From assembly GCA_015227615.1 (NCBI GenBank), contig JAALGZ010000013.1, forward strand, positions 186,001 through 250,000: a DNA stretch of 64,000 nt, given 5' to 3'. A model generated the notes under the pieces. It was not told the DNA's origin. It did not search any database and saw nothing but the letters and a program-made list of their open reading frames with translations. How positions within the stretch are numbered: position 1 is the stretch's first letter; every line of letters begins with the position of its first letter. This stretch comes from Labyrinthula sp. Ha. Its lineage: Eukaryota > Sar > Bigyra > Labyrinthulida > Labyrinthulaceae. The translations under genes and the position numbers were made by a program. Below are positions 45,301-58,617 of this stretch, piece after piece.

Positions 45301-48300
45301 ATCAAATTAGTCAAAGATTGTAACATCAAACAGGACAGCTCTGGTTGACCAGACGATATTGAGTACTCAATTAGATCAGCACCACGTTCGCAAAGCACAG
45401 TTTCAGTGAATGGGGTTTCTTTCGCGAAGCCTTGATTTGAGGTCCATTCAAGTGATTTTCCCACTCCTAAGCAAGTTTCCATAGGTGCTTCCTGGTGCAC
45501 ATCAAACGTGAAGAGGAGTTTCCAACTTTTTAAACTTTCTCCTTCAAGCTCTACAGCCTCGTTTTGTTTTGCAATTATTTGGGCATAGGCATCCAAATCG
45601 ATTCCATATGCAGCGTCGCTGTCATACTGCGATAAGGAAGTCAAGTACTTGCGCTTCATTTCCAAGAGCTCTATATTTGATGCCAGTTCATTGGACAGAC
45701 TGCTAAGAGGTTCATCCCCATCTTCACTGTCGTCCCTGCGTTTTCGCTTTTTGCTAACAATTACTGAAGAACCTCTTGTTTCATCAGCATGCTCCGAATT
45801 GATGTTAGGAAGTTCATTAAAAACGAAGAACTCTAGCATATAAACGGCATAGAGGTCAAACTTAAGGTGGGAAGCCGCCTTCGACACTAAAATGGGCTCT
45901 ACCTTAAATATGAAACTATTGTATAACCAGTAGAATTCTTTTTTCATGTCGTGATCTTCAAGATTCTTCCACACCTTTTTACACTGTACAAGAGTAAAAA
46001 ACAGTAAGGAAAGGACTAGTTCTACTTTCTTGCTCATCGAACTTTCCATATATTTTTCCAATACAGAGGAAAAGAGGATACTACACCTCTCAACTTTGCC
46101 TTCAACAGCAAGAAAAAGAACAACTTGCTGCAAAACATTACTGAGAATATGGATGGGCACTGTCATATGTACTATATCTGGCAAAATATCCTTTAAAAAG
46201 CAAAGGTTAAACTCAGTGACGGAATAAAGATCTAGAATCATCGTCTTTACAAAAGTAGAATATTCCATTGCCACGATTTCTGATACTGATAGTGACGATA
46301 ACGGTGGGCTCACACAGGAAAAATTAGATCCACCAATATTTCCTGAAAACTTCGAAGTCAACTTGCAAAACGATGGTACCATCGCTTGAATACTAAGAGT
46401 TTCAGCGGTATTGGTCACCTTTTCCCAAAGAGAGTCAAAAGAAGAACAGGGACACCAGTTAGAAAGAAAGTTAACGTAGCACAGGTATTCCAGGATTTGA
46501 ATCTGCTGGCGCCGAAGGAATTGCCCCACGAGATTAAGTACCTTTTCTTTTGATTGGATTCCAACATGGTGAATTGCAACGTTCTGAAGTGCCTCCGTCA
46601 CAGTAGGTATACAATTAGTACCATCCAGGACCGATACTTCCAAAGATTCAAGTAGAACCTCCTCACGTATCTTTGTAGCTGTTGAGTCAGTACGTTCAGT
46701 CGCAAGAGTCTCTTTTTTCGCCAGGCTAGATAGAAATTGATGGAATTCCTTCGTTATAGTGTTGGTCTCAGTGGGTAAATTACTGGAAACTTGTTCTGTC
46801 AACTTATACACCCCGATCTCGCGTTGTTTTCTAATGGCAGCTACCTTCAGTTTTAGACTCTTATTCTGGTCGTACAATGTCTTCAGATAGCACTCAGCAC
46901 TGAAATGTTTAGCGGCTGACATTTTATTCACCAACAACAACATCATATCTTCCATCATTTCATCTCCAAGCATGACATAGTCCATTGGCAATAACAATGT
47001 ATCAAAAGGAAAGAATAAGAAAGGAGGTGAAGTAAATATTGCTAACGGCACTTCTTTCACAAGTGAGTAATCGTTGGAAACTGACTGCTCAAGCGGAAAA
47101 CTGATGCAGACTTGTTGACAATACTCTTCTAGATGAGTACCTAAGGCGATTTCTAGCCGCTGGTTCCAAGCTATAACTGTGCTCTTGATAGAACTATTAA
47201 TAGAGGTGTTTCTGGGTGTGTTATTCACGACCAAGGTACATGTTAAAAAAACTAATGGATACATAAGAAGAAAGCATAAGTTGGACACAGATAACTCAGA
47301 ATGCGAGCCCAGTATCTTAACCATAGAGACAACTGTTTCTACCCCCTTTCTGGTGTTTGCCTTATGGATAACTTTGCACAAGTTAAGTATCAAGGCAGAA
47401 AACCATCTAAGGTCGCCCACACTTTGTAAAGATAGTTCCAAGAAGGTCTTAAATAGGAAGGTCTTTCTTGGTTGACTGGATTGTTCTATTTCAAGGCAAA
47501 AAATGTGTCCTATGTATCCATAATACTTATGTGGGTTACATTCAATCAGAAGAGAAGAGTTTTCCATATCAAATGAAGAATACGCTTGATAAAAGCTGAC
47601 AATGTTCTCGCTTGTACTGCTGCTTAGGAGACCCGAGAATGAAAATGTTATCAGCCAATAAGAAAACATATCCAGTCGTCTCTCCTCTGTCAACATGGAC
47701 GTTTTCTGTTTAATTTTTTTTATATTCCTTCTGGCTTCTGGTGTAATTCCTGCTCTAAAACTGAAGAAAAATAAGAACCAAGCAGCAGAACAATATTCCA
47801 TCCATGCAGAGAAGCTGGAGTTCCGGGGTGCTTGCTGGCTTAAGAATGCAGGCATGTTTCCTGGGTCTAACAATACATCCTTCTCAAAAACCCCCTTCGC
47901 AGACAGTTTCAATAGTTGGTTGCTAGAGAAAGCGTCTATAGAGAAAACAGATTTCAGCACGTTAAGGGTAACACCAAGGCTAGTGTTCAAGTCATCTAAC
48001 AGGAAGCCCAAAGCATTAAGCCACAGATAAGGTGAAACTTGTGTAGATCCTAACACTGTTTGCTTAGCGCAAAACACCACGCTTTGTACAAGCACTGGGC
48101 TGAACCATGAACTATCACTGGATAACGCTGACTTATATAAGCAATAGGAAAACCTCATTAGACGTTCAAAGGTGATACAATCCTGCATATTCTTGCACAG
48201 CATGGAACTCAGGCAAAACAAGAAACACACATAACTAGCTTCATTGAGATCAACCATTTCATCATCCGTACTCTGAGCAAAGTTTTGAAAAATATTTTCT

Positions 48301-51300
48301 ACGAATAGAAAGTATTGTGCGGTAGAACTCGCAAAAATAGACAGAACTCGCCTAAACACGAATGATTTTTGTAAGGAAAGCACAACGTTGGATTTATTTA
48401 GACAAAAGTTCTGAATGGAAGCTAACGAGGGCCCCTGTACAGAATCTATTGCTACATGTATGCTTAGACAACTCAAGAGAGCTGTTCTCTCAATCACTGA
48501 AAGGTACCACCCGACAAAAGCAGCCGGAAGATTCACTTCATCAGTTTCCGCCTCGATATAACACTCCAAGGTTGCAATTTGTTCAACAAAAGAAACTGTA
48601 ATTTCCTTGAACTCATTTAAAAACTCGACATACTCTGCGGTGTTCTCTTTAGCTGATAAGAGAGTAATACGAGAGTATAGGCGTATCAAAATATTTTTCA
48701 ACACAAGAAGAAGGGACCGCGAAGGTAGAAACACTGGCGCAGTTTTGTGTACTGTAGTGTATAGACTCGCAATGAACGAGAACCCAACACGGAAAAAAGA
48801 AAATCCAAATGACAGTAAGTACTCCATGAAATCTGGTTGAAAATCATTCAGTTCACCTACTCCAGTGAGCATTAAACTGTGAAGCTGAACAATAAAGTAA
48901 AACATATTCCGGTTGTCTGCTACTCCTAGTTCAAACCAGCGCTTTATATACTCCAAGGTTGAAGAAAATGATTCTTTGTCGGCTAAGTCTAAGGAGAAAT
49001 AGACCAGTTTAAACAAGGCCTCTATTTCTATGGCAATTGTATCATATGATTCGAACTGTGCATTCAAAGATATATCCATAGAAAACACAGAACTTTGGAC
49101 TTCGTTTGCCCCTAAAGTTGGTAGGATAAAATTTGGCGAAATAGTTATCCCGGACTCCATCACTGCTGGTTTCGCGATATTTGCATCGTCATTTAACCAT
49201 TGATCTGCAGTTGTGCGTTCTTGAGTTTCCTCTAAAGTTGCCAAGGATACCAGGCCTTGTGACGTACCTTGCGAAAAAGTGGGTGAGATGTTATGCAGGT
49301 TGCCTGTCGTTGAAACCATCTCACCTAAAAAATGTGTATAAGACAGCAACTCGCCACTCACTTCATCACACTGTATCTCGAAATCATGTAAATCTGAAAC
49401 AAAACTTCTCAGGTTATCTAAGACTTCATAGTGTTGTCTCAAGGAAAATGTTTCCTTCACCCTAGAGCGCAACATGTTTAAGCACGATGTAACAAACTGC
49501 TGCACAACAGTGCTAAAATTATATTCCGTAAGAACACTCCTCTCAGGATACTGAGACAAAAGTTGAAATAAGAAGAGTAGTTTGACTAAGAGTGATGAAA
49601 ATAATGTGAAAGAAATTGTTTCTTCGGTCCTTTTGGTAAATTCTGACATCAACTGGGTTATATGTTGTTTCACCACTTTCAACAGGAATTCACTGAGTTC
49701 AAACACGAGTGTTACGGGTATGAGGCTAGACCCCTCAGGTTCTAAAGATGAGGTGAGGGTTTCTAGACCATTTATTTGGGCAAGCTCAGAAAAAATGTAG
49801 GAATGTAGCACAGATATCTTGACCCTCAACAATGAGCTATTTAGGACATGCGCGAGAGCTTTTACTTTTGCCAGTTCTTCAAGTTTATATCTTCTTCCTA
49901 TAAACATAGACAACATGGTTGTAAGAAAGCCTTGCCTCAACTAAAAATCAGAACAAGCCAAAGTGTACGTTTAGACTGGTTGCAGTCTGCATATCGCCGA
50001 GAACACTTTGGTTCAGAGTACTAGATATATTCTCTAACACGGTCCCCCTTGAACCAGATTTGGTTTTAGTTCGCATGAGGCGAGACAATGAAGCCTCAAA
50101 TATCGAAAAATTGCAAGTACATGACAGCCAGAAAAGTAATAACTCAAACGAAAAAACTGGATAACTCGGTTCGTCACTGAGAGTTTCTTGGGACTCAAAT
50201 AAAACTCCTTGGGCAGAGGCAACAAAAGGACTAAATTCTAATGACAGAAAATTTGACCATACTTCAGCCTTCTCATAAGATATATTCAACTCGGATACAA
50301 GGATAGAGCTCAGAAAAACCATACAATCTCTAAATAGTGGACTCTTAAAAAGTAAACTTTCGACTCTAACGTTCTGTGCAGTTTGAGCCTGGAGACTTTT
50401 AATTAACCGAGGTAAGTAACCTACCATAATTTGTCGTATTAAACACACAACATTAGCAGCAATTTCTTCTCTTACTGGCGTGTCCTCTGAGAGATATACC
50501 AAATATATCACTGATTGAAGAACCCACTTAGAGTCGTTGATAACTCCATATCTGTCGTCTTGACTAGAAGTAGCTGAGTTGCGCGAAGTTAGTCGATTGA
50601 CACAATCTCCTAACATCTCTTCCCAAAACGAGAACAGACCTCGAACTACTTCTGTCGACGAAACAAGATTTCTCCACAGTGATTTTTTCTTGCAACTCAT
50701 CATCCAATTCAATAAAGACCATGAAAGATGCACAGAAACACGTTCAGACGGTAAAACAAAGGAAGACGAAACGCTATCGACCTTTTTTCTTAATAAAAAT
50801 TGGTATAAAAATGACTTCTTCAGGTTCGTAGAGTTTTGATCAGTCGCATTTCTTAACGCCATGTAGTTTGTGGTTATGGTAGTAGTGACAAGATCGAGAT
50901 AAATCTTGTATTGCTCTCTTTCTGCAACGAGAGCTAATTGATCTATTTTAGTCAAACCACTAATTAGGATGGGTAGTTGAAGAAGATCCTCATGCTGCTT
51001 GATTAACACGAACGATGTTTCTGCACCTAAAGTTCTGGGAAAATTAATAAAAAGTTGGCAGGTTACATCGATAAATCGCATTATAGACTTGTATAGATCC
51101 CCTTGAAACTTTAATGGGTCAAAATTCCTCATTCTGGACAAACAAAATTGGTAAATTCCGGGTATATTTTCCAAAACAACATCTATATGAGCCATTTTGT
51201 TAGCTTCTAAAAAACCAACCAAAGCGCGAAGAAATGCACTGTCGATGTCATGAACACAAAGTTCAATACTCTTATAAGATCGAATAGCTGCATTATCATA

Positions 51301-52041
51301 AGAAAACCAGCTAGAAGCATGTCTCCAGAACATAACTGGGAATTCTCTTCTGCCAAGGTTGTAGTCAACCCCAGAAACGAACCGAAACAGAATATCGCCA
51401 AGTTTATTGAAACAAGCAAGTTTATTTATAGCATTCTCACTTCGAAAAGTACCATTTGAATTGATGTTAGATTCAATCAAAGCACTTAAGTCATCGAATT
51501 GCTTTGCGCAACAGTTCCAAAGTTTCTTGCCCAACCGAATATCCAAACAACAATCAAGGTATGGCTTTTCAAATAATAAGCTTAATAAGTTCAAATATTT
51601 AGCACGAAAAAAAAGGTCAAAATAATTTCGGTATCTTCGACAAAGTTTAATCACTTCCGTAGCATGCAGCCAAATTTCTGAAACAACGCCACCTAGCTCC
51701 AGCCCACCAGCTGAACCTTGCAGTGTGTGCACAAGAGAAAGGTTTCTTGAAGCTTCACAAACAGCTTTAGTAAGGCAGAGAGGGTTTTCTCCTAATATTT
51801 TATGAACTAAAACACCTTTTTTAATGGCGAGAGAAACTTCATTCATTGTAAATGTCACAAGCGAAAGCGCTAACTTCCCAAAGATACTAGGTTGAATCCG
51901 GAGGTTGTTCTTATGTAAAATATTTATATATCCCTGATTGTTAAACATGTTCAACAAGTCAGAGTAAGCCTTGCGGCGAACAGAGACTGCTTTTTGCTCT
52001 AAATTTGTTATAACTCCAGATATTTCGTTGAGACTCCTCAT
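42368..52041 (-). CDS. ATM: ATM-like PI3K-related protein kinase (three exons, two 28-nt introns)
   Basis: Exons 52041–49969, 49940–43535 and 43506–42368 join in frame to 3205 aa (human ATM is 3056). Both introns are 28 nt: 49968–49941 (GTACAC … TTTAG) and 43534–43507 (GTACGT … TTTAG). The long N-terminal part is alpha-helical solenoid; a strongly basic patch followed by acidic serines (SKKRKRRDDSEDGDEP, near 45740) looks like a nuclear signal. The FAT region follows, then the kinase: RPKILKIPGNDGKLYKIIVKGG joined to DALKDDAIMEQLF, YVVGIGDRHTQN, VHIDFGFVF, VPFRLTPDIVDGFG and the FATC end LIREATDKKTLSKMYAGWGAFV. IVDG(F/M)G and the FATC wording point to ATM rather than ATR or TOR. It phosphorylates SQ/TQ sites after DNA double-strand breaks. 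A lysine-rich insert of about 30 residues lies before VFNNFF. Confidence 0.93.
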
Positions 52042-55034
52042 TAACTGTCAGCTCATGGTATGGTTTCAACATGCCTTAGTTTTGGGGAGATTCTCAACTA
52101 GAAGTAGGGTTTCTTATCGTGCTTACCGTTAACTATCATAAAAGAAAATGTCCTAATTTTGATTACTGTTATTAACGCTGAGAAATACTTAACGGATCGG
52201 AACTTAATGGAAATTCACGTTAAGCATGATTCTCACGATAACTTTTAGTGTTTCCAAAATCATTTAATTATATAATATTTTTTCCCAAATCATACCTCCA
52301 TAATATATTCTGCCTATATTCATGTTCTAAAGGAACAAAATTGAGCCAAGAGCTGATTCAGAAGTAAATGCAACATAGAATCACCATCATTTGCAAGCTG
52401 TTTGATATGAAAATCTTCTTTTGACTACTAATCTTACCCTTGAAATTATTTTAATATCGCCTCAAAATGAACTCTTCAAGGGTAGTGAAATATTCTAGAT
52501 ACCTTTTCTGGATAGTTTAAAAGAACTAATTCCACTCTCTGTGAGAAAAAATGTCGAATTCCGTAAAATCGCCCAAACATACTGGTACATGCAGTTACTT
52601 GTTGTACTTATCACGAATTCCATTAATTTCTTGATTGTTTTGTTTAACGATAAGTCTTCAGTTCTGCTTGCCGCTATAAAATTTAAGCTAAATTATCGGA
52701 AAATTAACGTTAACTATCGAGAATCGCGATACGATGAGAAACCCTGACTAGAAGGCGTATTCTGCCATCACATGAAGGTGACTTTGGGCTCTGGTTAATA
52801 CTTGCCACTTGAGGACAGTAGAAACCTGATACAGTCCCCAATACGGTGTAAAACTTTAATAAACATAGCAACTTCTGTATAAAAATATATTGAAGTGCTT
52901 AATTCTAATCCAAGGATAAAGTTAAGTTGGTCTTGAAAACCAATTAGAGTTTCTTTCATGATAATTCCACATAGCTTATAACAACAAAAAGCAACAGCTT
53001 CCTGTAGAAGTACCACTGAACTTAGAGAATATGAGTAAGTTTTAGATATTATATGCCGACTCTTCCGTTTTTTTTAATCGTAATCTTGTCCCAGTATTAC
53101 CAATAGATCTGTGCTACACTCTATTCTGGATTGTTCCATCAGAAACCGGCAAGATACTATCATCACAGCTTGGATTTTGAATAGAAATAATTCATTTTTT
53201 TGTCTCATGTGTTCATCATGTGGTCTCAATATGTTTATCCTGTGTATGCGCAAGAGCAATAATAAGAGACCATGACAAATCAAGGTCTGAGCGTACTGAG
53301 AAACAACTAGTGACACTTCTTTTCTAGAGGAATTGTAGTATTATTCAGAAATTATAGTGTATTTTTTAGCAGCATTGAAAATTATAGATCTCCAGTTGAT
53401 CAAGAAAAGATGAGACTGACTTAAGGAGTAAATATCCAGGTATGATTTTGAAGCAAACAAGATAACTTGCTATTCTAGGATTAGATATTTCCTTTGTTTT
53501 ATAATTGTTCTATCTTAATGTTAGTAGAATTAGTAACACAACTCGTAGCTATAGCCAAAGAAATTACAAAACTGATGATATCAAATCAATGTGCACCATC
53601 TTAGACAAGATAAAAAATTGTTAGACTTACTAGTTTTAACTCCCGACTTTAGAATGTATATTCAACATATATAAAGAAATTATATTGTAACTCTTGACGA
53701 GAACTATTTCATAGCAATAATAACCAAATTATCCAATACTTTTTTCAGATGATTAAACCAACTACTTCTAATTCAGGTGCTTCCACAAGACGAGTTCTTA
53801 TTATTGCCTAATAATGGTGCAAAACAGAAAGAGTACAAGTACTACCTCAATCCATAAAGATTTTATAAAATATTATTTCCACAATATATCTTAGAATAAA
53901 TAGATTTCCCTACATGAATTGTTTCGGATGTGTGGAATGTAAAGTGGCATACTGATGATCATACAAACATACGTTGAGGTAGAATTCTATCTCCCAGATT
54001 ATTAATTCTTGGGTTTTTTTACACAGTAAAAACTGTCTCTTAAATCGATTATTTTTTTGTAGTATATATTATATTTTCATCCCTGGCTAATGATGAACTA
54101 AGGTTTCGTTTCTATTCTTGAAAGGGAAATGCCAATAGCGATGAAAAAGTTGTACATTGGGTTAACACTTAAAACTGGTTCTCCTCTGCATAGACTGCAC
54201 TTATAACCCATATATTTTCTATAAAGGTAGAATCAAAAATTACGCTATGTATAGCTGTCAGATTATTTATAGTTTTATTTGAGTTTATTACAACGTACCC
54301 TAGACTTCAAGACAATATTTTGGAGTACCCTAGGCAAGCCATCTAAAATTTGGACTTACCATCTCTATTTAGCCGATTCTGTTCCTGTTATTCTATTCTC
54401 TGATCATCCTAAACTAGAAGAAAAATTTATCTGAGAATATTCATAGTCTACTCCTAACTTGAAGCTCCAGAAAAGGTTTGTTTCTTTTGCATAAGAATTC
54501 TGAGTCTTAAGAAGAGTATTATTAAAACTTGTTCAAATATCTGCAGGTCAGCTTACTCTAATTAGTATAATTCTGAACTTGTAGAAAACTATCGTTCTAA
54601 TCTTTTCTGGGAAACCTAGAAGTCAAATTTGTAGTTTATTCTAATATGTTATAAATTTCACCATTCACTGATCTGAGTACGGGTTAACTCGAAGAACCAA
54701 CGTCGTTCTAATAGAGTAGGAAATTAGTCTGTACGGGTAATTATTATCCTTTGTTTGGTGATAAAATCTAATAAATATTTCCAGCTGTTTTCTTTTCTTG
54801 CTGTATAATTTTACTGGCTAGAAATGAGGCATGTTGTAATGTTTTGCTTCTTTATTCGACATTGTCTTACAAGAATGGTGAAAAAAAAATGTTAAAAAAT
54901 AGGTTAAAATAGTTTAAATTAACCCAATTAAACATAAATATTTTTCTTTTTCTTGTTTCTGTAAGAGCGTTAATTACCCGGGCTTCGTGGGCAGGAGGTG
55001 CTTCAATAAATATATTACATTCATGAACTCTTAC

Positions 55035-55274
55035 TTATAAGTTCTTGGTTGTACAATTATATGATTCAATGGTAGGGCAGTCTACAGCTAAATCTTTACG
55101 GAATTTGGAGTCACGGACGTTAGTATCATTAATCCAAGTGATTTTCTTTGACCAAGGTAACATATGCCTTTTTCTGAGTAAATAGTAGATAGATACACCA
55201 AGAAGTATCCCAAGTTTTGAAGCGCGCAGCAGGTCACTCCACTGTGAAATTCTTTGCATTATATTTGCATCCAC
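55035..55274 (-). CDS. Doubtful small open frame, possible terminal exon
   Basis: A frame of 79 codons beginning with GTG (first ATG at about 55259). It has a hydrophobic segment (GILLGVSIYYLLR) followed by a basic, then polar, tail. Upstream, the frame remains open back to an acceptor-like ttttcag at about 55313 and would add the very hydrophobic ELLLLLFFGFFV. This could be the last exon of a small secreted or membrane protein, but I could not find a first exon whose phase fits. No family recognised. Confidence 0.2.
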   Translation of the reverse strand: MDANIMQRISQWSDLLRASKLGILLGVSIYYLLRKRHMLPWSKKITWINDTNVRDSKFRKDLAVDCPTIESYNCTTKNL

Positions 55275-57104
55275 AAAGAAACCAAAGAAGAGAAGCAGGA
55301 GTAATTCTGAAAATTTCCTTTAGACAATATAAAAAATTAAACTGCATGACATACTTTGTGACAATTTATTCTTTGAACTTAAACTAAATAAAATTTTGCG
55401 TATGAAAAACTAGACCCTAACCCCTTTAATTTTGAATTAAATTTGTGTAAAAGTATCGGATTAAAATATGTAACGAAACACAAATATTTGGTAAGAGTTA
55501 TTTCATATTAACTAAAATTATTTAAATTGGCAGTATATTTAAGTAAAAGAGCAATTTCAGTTTTGGTAAAGCAAAGGTACAGAAGTTTAAATTACAAGTA
55601 AGAATTATAACCATTGATGAAGTGTTAAAAGGCGAGAAACTTTATCGATAATTAATTTGAATTTTATTGGTTGACTCCTAACACAGTCTTGAATGCTCAC
55701 GCAGCTGTAAATTCAATGAATCGATATTAAGAAGACAGAGTTTATTTGGTCAGTCTGAACAGGATGTTGTGGGAATGCTCAAGATGTTATTCAAGGAAAT
55801 AAGTCTTCCATACGAGTTAGCGAGTACCAAATAAGGAGAGAAGATATAGATTAGTAAGGGGTGACCCAATATTTAAGCGATTTTCTTGGCAAAAAAACTA
55901 CTTAGTCTCCTCCCTTTGATTTGGGACTAAGATTGTATTGTTAGACCTTCATTTTGTATGTGGGCTAGATGGGCAATAAATTGTTGTGGAGTCGGTGTGG
56001 AAATCTCAAATGGTAGTAATTAGAACAGTCATTGCTCAGATTCAGTCACAAATAGGTTGTATTATAATAGACTTAAATTAACCTCTTTGTAAGTTATTGT
56101 GTAGTTTTGTAAAACATCAATCCTTCAAACAGTCCAATCGGCGTTTGTTGGGAGCGCGAAATCGCCATTTAATTTTAAAAGCCGTCTTCTGGAAAAAGTT
56201 ACATATCACCAAAGAAAAGAGCTTAGGGTGTAAAAACTTGATCGTCGCAAACCCCCCATATCCGTTAAAGGCCCTCTTAAGAAAACGCCTATTATAAAAT
56301 CGGTAGAAACCTATGAAAACCAATAATGGTACTATGTGCGTAATACTTTTGAATAAATATATTTTTGCAGGTATTGATCATTGTTGCATCATTGCTACAA
56401 CTCAATCCATAAACATGTTAGATTTTTCATACAATGTTCTGGTAATTTCAGATTTAAAGGTCAGACCATAGATACAGTTTTCTCGTCTACCCGTCAAAGA
56501 AGCATTTGACCTGTCTTGATGGTTCTCAGCTAATCGATAACTGCCATTATATAGTCCCCAAAATGCTAAAAGCGTTTTAAGCGGTAGGGGTGAAATCTCT
56601 TGCTCTAAATTGCCAAAGGTTTTCTCTAGAATATTTGGTCTTTTATGAATTAGGTATATTTATCTTCTTTTCAACCAGAACCCAGATAATATAAATGACC
56701 GCCCTTATCTTTAGAAAGAATCTGGAATCTTAGCAGCAAGTGAAAATGCTAAAGCTCTCGAGAAGCACACGGACCATTTCCTTGAAGATTTTCAGCAGCG
56801 CGTAGGAGGGCTTGGATTTGATATTTCATTAATTAATTTCTTCTGTATTTTTCCTATTGTTAATCACTACTATTTAGAAAGTCATTGTAAATGTTTATTG
56901 ATAATCACTGATTGTTAATGCAATATTGAACCGAATAACCTAAAAAGCTGCTACTTTATTTTTGGAACCCATAAGAGTCTTCAAAAATGGGTCACATAGT
57001 CCAGCTATGGGGTCTCCCGGGATTATTTTGGGTCATATGGCCCCATCTTGTAACGATAATTAATCGATACTAAAAAGTAATCTAATGAGTGATTCAAGTT
57101 TTCA

Positions 57105-57250
57105 GTGCCATGGCAAGAAAACGTGCCGGGGGGTTGTTTTAGTGGGTTCAAGTCCCACACGACGCAAGAAAGGGCTTGGGCCAGATGTCCTCCTTGTAAG
57201 ACCGAAGGGTTTTCAACCTCCAAGTAGCCCCCCCCAAAAAAAAACAAAAG
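57105..57250 (+). repeat. Possible tRNA-derived SINE (B-box and poly-A tail)
   Basis: An isolated tRNA T-arm, GTGGGTTCAAGTCCCAC (57142–57158), matches the Pol III B-box. A weak A-box-like TGGCAAGAAAA lies about 35 bp upstream. A GC-rich body follows and ends in a run of C and then a run of about ten A (57230–57246). No acceptor stem pairs across it, so it is not an intact tRNA. The layout (tRNA-like head, unrelated body, A tail) is that of a SINE, but only one copy is seen in this window. Confidence 0.3.
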
Positions 57251-58617
57251 TAATCTAGAAACATTTACTATGAATCAAATGCCAAATTTTCTACATGATA
57301 ATCAGAATGAAAACAATATTCCAATAGTTGTTGAGAACTTTATCAAATCCGACCCCTCATTTCACCTCTAAACTTTATCATATATTTGCATAATTGAATT
57401 AAACAATTTGAGCTTTATATGGAGCATTAAAGAATTATAAGAAGAAAGGAATGAGAGAGCTACAACTATCGTACAAATTTCACAATCCCGAACTAACCTC
57501 CGTTAAACTAGTACAATTAATATGGAGCCTTGCACAAAATAACTGGGAGTTTGACTGGTTTTCAAAACTTTGTCACCATCAATGAAGACTAATCCAATTC
57601 TTCTTGGGTAAAATATTCAAATTGTTCAATACAACTCTTCTATAGCGAAGATCTGTACAAGAAATAATACTTAAAGACTGAAGCTGCAAACCCCAAACCC
57701 GAAGATCTGGGAAATGTTGACATGAAAGTTTTGTTGCTGTAATGAAGACTTTTAAGGTCATAGTGGTCTCAATGCGTTTTGAAAATTACAGAGTGGGTTG
57801 CCCCCTAGGATCGTTGTATAGAAGGGGCGGCGGGTATCCACTAGTGTATGCAATTTACCCTAGGGAAATCTCACTTAAGAAGCAAATCATCAATGATTCA
57901 ACACAGCATGACTGCACCATGTGAAACGAATGATTCCACAAGGAAATGGACGCATCTCAACTATTTTGTTAACCAGATCTAGCAATACTACTAATTCATT
58001 CTGTAAAACCACATATCCAGTATCTATAACCAAAGAGCGGGACACATGTGTAAAAAGAGTATGGATAATTAATGAAAGGCCATTCAGGAGCAAAATTGCA
58101 CAGGGCATGGGTTCTGGCTTCATGAAAGGATTAACTTCGGGCCAAACTATAGTAGAACAGCACCATTTGCGTTTTGAAGAGTTAAGTTTAATTAATATTT
58201 TAAACTTGGTTTAACGTTAAGGTCAAAAGCATCTTTGTTGTATTTATAACTAGTGTTTGCGTATTTAGTTTTGTATGTATATTGTTAGTTAGCGTTGGTA
58301 TTCTGGAGTTAACTCAGAATACCAGGCATACTTTAATTCTTGAACATAAGAAACAGAAACAGAAAATCTTGTTGGTGTCATCGAATCTTTTTAATATGTA
58401 AATTATATATATATGGTGGTAGAAATAGTATCAATCCAGACGATCTCAGAACAACAAAAACATGAAAAGGTAATGCGAAGTTAATGAACAATAGCCCATA
58501 GATTATTTCTAGAGTTTAGACGGAAAGAACAATTATAGTTAGCCCAGCTACGGGCGCTATTGAAGCTGGTTGGATCAAGACACCCTACCAAGTAACTGAA
58601 CTAAGTGATCCCATGCT

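Larger units (their letters stand above)
52042..58617. other. Gene-poor intergenic region, about 6.6 kb
   Basis: No recognisable gene. A small frame on - at 55035–55271 has a hydrophobic, signal-like beginning if extended through an acceptor-like site at about 55313, but its start is unresolved. The GC-rich pocket near 57.0–57.25 kb is described separately; a second GC-rich pocket lies at about 57790–57865 and matches nothing I know. Confidence 0.5.

Noticed and set aside
43558-49800. Small + strand frames opposite the ATM gene
   Set aside because: They are antisense shadows of a strongly conserved kinase gene.
57142-57165. tRNA gene suggested by a perfect T-arm, or a circularly permuted tRNA
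   Set aside because: No complementary acceptor strand or anticodon arm could be placed upstream or downstream in either normal or permuted order.
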